A DNA stretch of 64,000 bases from Ctena decussata. Taxonomy: Eukaryota > Mollusca > Bivalvia > Lucinida > Lucinidae. This document shows positions 56,808-64,000 of the stretch, one piece after another (positions within the stretch are counted from its first letter, which is position 1; every line of letters begins with the position of its first letter). Location of the stretch: NCBI GenBank assembly GCA_963989385.1, contig OZ022502.1, positions 12,573,001 through 12,637,000 on the forward strand, in the 5' to 3' direction. Made by a program: the position numbers and the translations under genes. The notes under the pieces are model-generated. The model saw only the letters and a list, made by a program, of their open reading frames with translations, made no database searches and had not been told where the DNA came from.

Positions 56808-57478
56808 CACAGTATCCGAACGCACTGTACCATCTCTTCCGGTTTTCATAACGTTGAATCGAGAGTACAAAATTCGCTTATAACCAGTAGCCGGAAATCA
56901 TTATGTTTTGAGTTTTTATCCGGAATCTACTGCGTCATTTATAGTTATTCAGCTTCGAAAATGTAAAGAGGTAAGTTTATTATAATTTTCTCTTCTGTCT
57001 TTTACTTTATTGCCCTGTACAATGAAAAACTCCTTGCCGTCGCAGATTTTTTTTCCGAACAGCTTTATTTAACACGAGATTGTGTCGTGCAACACTTAGC
57101 TATCATTATTTTATTAAAGCTAACAAACTGTAGATTGATAACGCCTTCCGTTTATTCTAAAGAATTTTTATAAAACATGTGAGAAAATGCTCAAAATGGT
57201 TTAAGAATCATGCCAAGGGCGATTTGAATACTGTACCAATTACTACCCACCCATACACGACATTGTACAGGGTAATAAAGTAAAAGACCGAAAAGCAAAT
57301 TATATTAAACTTACCTCTTTACATTTTCAAAGCTGAATAGCTATAAATGACGCAGCAGATTCCGGATAAAATCTCAAAACATAATGATTTCCGACCACTG
57401 GTTATAAGCGAACGTTTGTACTCTCTATTCAACGCTATGAAAACCGGAAGAGATTGTACATGTAGTTCGGATACTGTG
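56808..57478. mobile_element. Long-TIR DNA element, 671 bp, with AATAT target duplication
   Basis: The arms 56808-57024 and 57263-57478 are inverted copies of about 215 bp (for example CACAGTATCCGAAC against GTTCGGATACTGTG, GTAAAGAGGTAAGTTTA against its complement near 57310, and CTTTTACTTTATTGCCCTGT against 57265-57290). A direct AATAT lies on both sides (56803-56807 and 57479-57483). The central 238 bp shows no ORF of note. A non-autonomous element, superfamily uncertain. Confidence 0.85.
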
Positions 57479-57483
57479 AATAT

Positions 57484-58947
57484 GTCTACATAAATATGAA
57501 CTGTTCGCGTTTTGCAATATATAAGCGACGTCAATGATATGTTAGAAAAATCAATTTATCGTGGTAATTTTTGTTTTATGTCAAAATCTGAATCAAACCA
57601 TGGAAATATATCTTTTTAACACTTAGCAGACGTCTTATTTTTTTTTTTGTTTTCTCTATAGTTTAGAATGTTGAAATGAGTGCCATGCTGACGAAAAAAG
57701 TGTTATATTAGAAAAGATCAAAGAGTTGTTTGTGGCGCAAAAATCTAAAGAGTTACCACCAGTATTGAAAATATATTTACTGCTGAAGGTACTTCAATGC
57801 ATTGACAATAATGTCCTACGTATAATTTGTTCCCTCTGTTTCATTAACTATCGGGTTTAACAGATGAAAACAGTAGCTTTTTCTCAAATGCTCATTTAAG
57901 GTGCATGTATATTCTTGATCAATATTAGCATTCATTAATTTTGGGGTATGCAGGTATACCTATATAAGGCATACAATATAAAAACTACGTTACCGCAACC
58001 AGAAAGGTGTGAAATAAGTGAACCCTTCAAAAAGTAGACTCCCCGTTTTCTCAAAATAATATGCTCTTACATTTGGACACATGCTAACTCTTTTTATCTG
58101 TTCAACCTGATGATTCGTGAGACAGTTGGAAAAAGTAATTGACAAAACATTATTTTCGATGCACTGAAGTACAATCAGACCTAAATGCGTTTTCAATAAT
58201 GATGGTTAGTGTTTACATATTTGCGCGGCAAATTACTCTTTGAACTTTTTCTCACATAAACCCGTTTTCACGTAAACAAGTCAGACACTTGTGAAAAAAG
58301 GCAAAGTTTTGGGAAGGTCTGTGTCTGTATTGTACTTTTGGCCTTTGAGACATAAGTTTATATTCGCCGCAGATCAGTAACTATCACAATCTTAAAAAAG
58401 TTATATTAAATTGATGTTCCGCCGGGGCTGAGTGGGGGGCTTAGTTTGATGGCTAGTATTTGCTTCCTGCATCTGTAGCATACAGCTGGGAAAAGTATTT
58501 TACAAATTCATTTTCTAATTCATATTTCAGTTCGCACTAATTGTGTACTGGTGTAAATTACCTATCAGTGTGAAAAATTTTGTCATTAGGAATCGCTGCA
58601 AGCTTCTCAGTATAGTTTCGTCAGTGTAAATGACCCTGATTAGCCAGCTAATGACAATAAAATATCATTGAGTTTCACATAAAAGGAGTTGGAAAGCTTA
58701 TTTTGATCATTTTAGTTGGCAGCTAAAATGACCTATTTTCGATTTTATAATTAGTTGAATAAAATAGTAAAAATATAATGTACAGGCGTGGAGTCCCAAT
58801 CACTATCCTTCCTATGTTTATTTAGCATTGCTAGACGGGAAACCAGAACAGGACGTTTTAATTTGTGGAGCGATTTGTTATTTTTCAAAAACTTGTTTCT
58901 TTACTTTTTGCCAGTTTGAACTGCTTACTGAAAAAGGTAAAGTTTGT
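57484..58947. other. No gene supported
   Basis: AT-rich sequence, short ORFs only. Confidence 0.4.
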
Positions 58948-59350
58948 ACTATGAACTAAAAAGTATGATATGTAATGATGGAAGTATGATAAACGAAGCC
59001 TAAAATATAAAGTACTAAGCATGAACTATGAAGTGTAAAGAAAGAACTGCATGATATATGAAGTATGAAATATGACATGTTAAGTATGAGTTGTGACTTT
59101 CGAACTATGATGTCTGCTGTATAAAATATGAAGTCTGAAGTATGAACATTGGCGTGTATACTATAAACGTAAAAATATGAAGTATGCATTATGACTTTTG
59201 AAGTGAAAATTATTAATTAAAAACCATGAGGTGTGGAATATGGAGTATGACGTCTGAAGTATGAACTTATACGTTAGAAGTTTAAAGTGTGAAGTATGAA
59301 CTATGAACTATAAGGTTTGATGTATGAACCGAGTTGTGTGAAGTGTGAAG
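58948..59350 (+). repeat. Degenerate heptad array (TATGAAG/TATGAAC)n
   Basis: About 400 bp in which AGTATGAA, AACTATGAA and AGTGTGAAG words follow each other at roughly 7-base spacing with many variants. An inverted counterpart lies at 61120-61558. Confidence 0.85.
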
Positions 59351-60145
59351 TCTCTCCGGCACTTTTTGGGATCGGTGTATAGTTACTTACTATCTACATG
59401 TATATCATGATTTAGCCTTGTCGTGCATAATTTTTTGTGACTTCCTTTACAGTCTAGTAGGCGTTCATTCGCTTCAAATTTTAAACGGCTAGTTCGTGTG
59501 TACAGTTCTGATGAACATCCTTCACTCTCAAGACTGCAACATTTCACTTGCATTCAACGGTTGCAGGCTTATTTCTTATTTATCATGTGCAAGTCACTAA
59601 TCACTAGAGTTAAAGGGGATTTTTAGATCTAAGAGTAAGTTTGCAACAAATTAAGAGGAAGAATGCAACTACTAGTCATACTAGTCATATCAATGTTGAT
59701 AACAACTAAAGCAACACGCCAAGGGGGTTAAGGTGCAAAACGAAAGCAAGGAATGAAAAACAAATATACATTTGACGGTAAGGGATGTCGAAAAAATAAA
59801 TGTGCGACAAAAAGTTTGCCACAATACAGCTTGCAACATACTATACTACGCTCCCAACCTGTGTCCAGTTGTTCAAAAACATGCTGTGATGACATGAATT
59901 TTTCCTGTTAAAACTTCACACTTCATAAAGCAATATATTTGTTGGTTGGGGCCGGATGTTTGTCTGTTGCTTGGCCCACCGGGGTTCAACTGGTGGTCTT
60001 CTTTTACTCCAGTGTTCCAGTGGTGTTGCTGACGCCCCAGGGATCTCCAGGTGTCTCAACACGTGTTGGCTGTCGAGTCCTCATCCTTGCTGCATCACAG
60101 TCTTTTCTTGATTTAAATTGTTGCCCGTGATGACTCTCTGATGAG
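59351..60145. other. No gene supported
   Basis: Short ORFs without motifs. Lies between the two heptad arrays. Confidence 0.4.
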
Positions 60146-60330
60146 TTAGGGGACCTCCATACGAACCGAACTACAAACGTATTGTGTGCACCGCGGCGGA
60201 GGGTGAGGGTGAAGGTTTGGGCCCAGTAATCCCGGTTTAACCCCCCCCCCCCCAGTAGTTATTACTGACCGTCCCAAGGCGGTACTTTCGTTGCGGTTGC
60301 ATATATTTTATGTTCGGTGCTGTTTGGTTT
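60146..60330. repeat. Dispersed retroelement-like fragment with poly-C
   Basis: TTATTACTGACCGTCCCAAG with GGCGGTACTTTCGTTGCGG resembles 39345-39405. A 13-base C run lies at 60241-60253. Probably a 3' fragment of a dispersed element. Confidence 0.4.
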
Positions 60331-60710
60331 GTGTTATCATTTTAACCCTTCTGTGATAAAAATTGAAAATAGGAAAAAATAGTTGTTAAATGTTTTTCGT
60401 ATAATTTGCTTAGTCTGTTGTAACCCTTCTGTTGGTCTAAATTATTTAGTTTGGTAAAGATAGCTGAGTTGCCACCTATTTGGGAAAGAGCTGCTGACTC
60501 GGCTTATCATTTGTAATTTATTGTTTGTCGGGATTCCTCGATTTCCTTTCGTTGACTGGGCGATGCTGTAAGACGCTTGTCATTCAATGTCAAAATCGAG
60601 CAGTCCACATGAAAAATCGGTAAAGTAGCATGCTCATGAGTTGTTACGCATAATTGGCAGATTAAAAATGCCTGGTAAACGTATCGGCCATCGCAAATGA
60701 TAAACAGTTT

Positions 60711-60860
60711 CCACACAGGCACACTACGTCGAAACGACGTCGGAGGAACGTCGATGCAACGTTATGACGCATTATTGACGTGTATACAAGGTTGTTCCGA
60801 TGTCATAACGTTGCATCGACGTCGTCACAACGTTGTTTTGACGCTGTTTGTATGCTGGGT
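60711..60860. mobile_element. GACGTC-rich MITE, copy E
   Basis: It begins CCACACAGGCACACTACGTC and ends TTTGTATGCTGGGT. The arms are long: CGTCGATGCAACGTTATGAC faces GTCATAACGTTGCATCGACG. It is the longest and most symmetrical copy of the family. Confidence 0.8.
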
Positions 60861-61119
60861 TGAAAGAAAAAAAAAAGAATATTGTTGTGTGATCTCCGAT
60901 CATTCCGTGCCTTTTGTAAAGGTGGGCTTTGTTCTGCGCGAGTGAGCATAAAATCTTTACCGCATTTTTCCTTTTTAGAAATGTACTCGTCGAAGGAGTA
61001 CCGCCTTGTCAACGAAAGGAAATCGAGGAAGATGTCTTTGTCAATCTTTCCCTTTGATGTTGGGGATAGGGTTTAGGATCTGATGCAGTCAGTTCCTGAA
61101 GTGTAGTTACTCTTTAAAT

Positions 61120-61558
61120 TTTCATACTTCGTTCTTCACAGTTCTGAGTTCACAAATCATACTTCACACTTACAGCTGACACTTCACACTTCAGTTTATT
61201 CTTCACATTTCATAGTTCATAATTTATAGTTCATTGTTCATAATGCTTTCTTTATGGTTCATAGTTCTTACTTCACAGTTCAGATGTCTGACATAAAATT
61301 TATACTTTACCCTTTCAAGTTCCAAATTCTTACTTAAAACTTCATTGTTATTAATTTGTATTTTACATTTCATACTTCACACTCCATATTTCTCTCTTCA
61401 CAGTTCAGACTTATCAGCCCATACGTCACAATTCATAATTCACAGTTCATACATCGCAGTTCATAGTTCATACATCATGGTTTATACATCACAGTTCATA
61501 GTTCATATATCATACTTCATGGCTCATACATCTCAATTCATGTTTCACGTTTCTTAGT
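61120..61558 (-). repeat. Degenerate heptad array, inverted partner (CTTCATA/GTTCATA)n
   Basis: CATACTTC, CATAGTTCATA and CACAGTTCATA words at about 7-base spacing across 440 bp. Reverse complement in character to 58948-59350. Confidence 0.85.
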
Positions 61559-61699
61559 TTGGGATATAAAGGGGCTGAGATGGGAAAGGTAATTCATGCC
61601 CACATACGCACGAACAGACGTCAATATCAAACAGACGACTATGTCTCGCTCACAAAGCCGGGATGATATTAAATAAATAAATCACATAAACCGCTATTA

Positions 61700-61872
61700 C
61701 CTCTGGCCTGCTGATCTAGCGGTCCCGGGTTCGAGCCCGCTGTAGGCGGGAATCTTTTCAAACATGAACGGGGTTACATTGCACACAGCCTTTCATTGTC
61801 AAACACCCATCGTACTGACATGACTGACATACTGTTAAAAGGACGGAAAAATCGCAAATCAATCAATCCATT
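61700..61872 (+). mobile_element. Second copy of the 18350-type SINE, 5' truncated
   Basis: TGGCCTGCTGATCTAGCGGT, then CCGGGTTCGAGCCC (B box), GTAGGCGGGAATCTTT, AACGGGGTTACATTGCACAC and the tail AATCGCAAATCAATCAATCC match 18380-18546 in order. The A-box half is lost. Confidence 0.8.
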
Positions 61873-62114
61873 GTTGTTATCTACTGGTTTATCACTTCTG
61901 TGCATCCGTAGTTTCTTTTTATCATCAATGTCGTTAAAAGCGTGAAGAAGGTTATACGAAAAGCTTATGCGGAGCATCTCTATTGGGAGTTTATAGTTCC
62001 TGAAAGGTTCGATAGTCGTATTCGCCAACAAACTTAGCTTTTATATTTAGTCCTCGTTTTCCTGTTTGTTTTAGAGTTCTGATCACCTGGCATGGGAAAG
62101 AGGGATCTGGTTTT
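61873..62114. other. No gene recognised
   Basis: Spacer between a SINE and the final array. Confidence 0.4.
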
Positions 62115-64000
62115 TAGCTCACATGAGTCTTTAGGCTCATAGGTGAGCTGATAGTATAGCCAGGCATCCGTCGTCTGTCCGTCTGTCGTCCGTCGTCAAC
62201 ATTTTCAAACATCTTCTCCTCCGAAACCACTGGGTCGATTGAAGCCATATTCATATGGAGCCTACCTACGTCGGAGAAACGAAAGTTTGTTCCGGGTATC
62301 TGGGTCACATGACCGAAATGGCCACCATGCCCATATATGGTAAAAACCCTTCAAAAATCTTCTTCTCCAGAACCAAAAGGCCTATGACCTTGAAACTTGG
62401 TATGTAGCACCCAGATTGCGGGCCCATCATAGTTTATACAAATGATGACCTTGAGTTGAACTTGACCTAATTAATGATATGGCCAACTTTGGTACGTTAG
62501 GCTTTTATATGGGAAACGCTTAAACAGTGGATTTCTCAGGAACTAATTAAGTCTAAGGTACAATACTTGGTATGCATGGTCAACTAAATATACAAATGAA
62601 GATATTATGTCACTAAAGGTCAAGGTCATTCCGTACGTCCATCCGTCGTCAAGATTTTCAAACATCTTCTTCTCTGAAACCACTGGGTCGATTGAAGCCA
62701 AATTTTATATGGAGTCTCAGTGGGATGGGGGAACGAAAGTTTGTACCCAGGGTCTGGGTCACGTGACAAAGATGGCCGCCACGCTCATATATGAACCCTT
62801 CAAAAATTTTCATCTCCAGAACCAAAAGGCCTATGACCTTGAAACGTGGTATGTAGCATCGGGCATGTGGGCCCATCAGAGTTTAATGATGACTGTGTGG
62901 TGACCTAATTTATGACACGGTCAGTTTCGGTATCTTAAGCTTTTATATGGAAAATCGCTTAAACAGTGGATTTCTCGGAAACTGTTTAAGTCTAAGGTAC
63001 AATATTTGGTATAAATGGTCAACTAAATGAACAGCTGAAGATATTTTGTCACTAAAGGTCAAGGTCATTCTGTCAGCCCGTCCGTCGTCAAGATTTTCAA
63101 ACATCTTCTCCTCTGAAACCACTAGGCCGATTGAAGTCAAATTTCATATAAAGCCCACCTAGCCTGGGGGAACGAAGTTTGTTCGGGGTATCCGGGTCAC
63201 ATGATCAAGATGGCCGCCACGCCTATATATGGTAATAACTCTTCAACAATCTTATTCACCAGAACCGAAAGGCCTGTGACCTTGAAACTTGGTATGTAGC
63301 ATTGGACATTCAACCCCATTATAATTTATACAAATGATGACCGTACGGTGACCTTGACCTAATTTATGACACGGTCAACTTAAATACCTTCGGCTTTTAT
63401 ATGGGAAAACGCCTAAACAGTGGATTTCTCAGAAACTATTTAAGTCTAACGTGCAATATATGGTATATTTGGTCAACTAAATGAACAGCTGAAGATATAA
63501 TGTCACGAAAGGTCAAGGTCATTCTGTCAGCCCCTCTGTTGTCAAGATTTTCAAACATCTTCTTCTTAGAAACCACTGGGCTGATTGAAGCCATATTTCA
63601 ACTGGAACCTACCTAAGTCGGGGGAACGAAAGTTTATTACCAGGGTCTGGGTCACATAACCAAGATGGCCACCACGCCCATATATTGTAAAAACATTTCA
63701 AAAATCTTGTTTTGCAGAACCAAAAGACCTATTACCTTGAAACTTGGTATGTAGCATTGGACACTCGGACCCATCATAGTTTATACAAATGATTACAGAG
63801 CCTTGACCTTGACCTAATTTATGACACTGTCAACTTTGGTATGATAGGCTTTAATATGGGAAAATGCTTAAACAGTGTATTGTTCAGAAACTATTCAAGT
63901 TAAGGTTCAATTTTTGGAATATATGGTTAACTGAATGACCAGATGAAGATATTGTCACTAAAGGTCAACGTCATTCTGTCAGTCTGTCCATCTGTTGTCA
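62115..64000 (+). repeat. Array of about 450-bp units running off the window
   Basis: It opens AGCTCACATGAGTC with a CCGTCGTC run. The marker CACTGGGTCGATTGAAGCCA lies at 62228, 62681, 63120 and 63574 (spacing 439-454 bp), and a fifth unit begins at the window end. Units share the layout of the 42.0-46.6 kb array (TTCTCC(T/A)CNGAAACCACTGG, ATGGCCGCCACGCC, GAAACTTGGTATGTAGCA, TTGACCTTGACC) but are a distinct subfamily with GATTGAAGCC in place of AATTGTAACC. Confidence 0.9.

Overview
The window looks like nuclear DNA from an animal, most probably a marine bivalve mollusc. The reasons are AT-rich intergenic DNA, GT-AG introns of several kilobases, CR1/Jockey-type LINEs, tRNA-derived SINEs, many fold-back and MITE-like elements, and long arrays of the GGTCAAGGTCAC-containing repeats that are common in bivalve and gastropod genomes. 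The species assignment is inference. There is no sign of bacterial, phage or CRISPR content.

The one host gene I can support lies on the + strand at 26.4-35.2 kb. Three exons (26421-26571, 29702-29833 and 34854-35192) splice in the same phase and encode the N-terminal 207 residues of a protein with two CARD-like death-fold domains in tandem. The arrangement resembles the N-terminus of RIG-I-like receptors (cytosolic RNA sensors of innate immunity). The helicase part was not found, so the gene either continues beyond 35.2 kb through small exons I missed, runs past the window, or is a CARD-only protein.

Nearly everything else is mobile-element debris. 0-3.6 kb: a broken minus-strand CR1/Jockey-like LINE carrying a 2A-like motif and interrupted by a truncated SINE, then a full-length SINE with a 13-bp target-site duplication. 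3.7-7.5 kb: a complex fold-back-like element built from repeated palindromic modules. 7.8-11.4 kb: a nearly complete minus-strand LINE whose ORF2 is broken only by two in-frame stops. 11.7-16.4 kb: GACGTC-rich MITEs, a LINE ORF1 remnant, and a tandem array of hairpin units. 17-25 kb: degenerate tandem-repeat elements, a SINE and a second fold-back-like element. 35.2-39.0 kb: a TIR-bounded element starting 50 bp after CARD exon 3, then a mariner-like remnant. 42.0-46.6 kb: an array of about 460-bp units split by a 1.34-kb mariner-like element in a TA site. 47.9-48.7 kb: a TTAA-flanked TIR element. 50.8-53.0 kb: a nested pair of minisatellite-type elements. 56.8-57.5 kb: a long-TIR element with a 5-bp TSD. 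58.9-61.6 kb: two inverted heptad arrays. 62.1-64.0 kb: a further array of about 450-bp units running off the window.

Repeat boundaries are read by eye and most are good to within a few bases to tens of bases. Family names above superfamily level could not be checked without a database.
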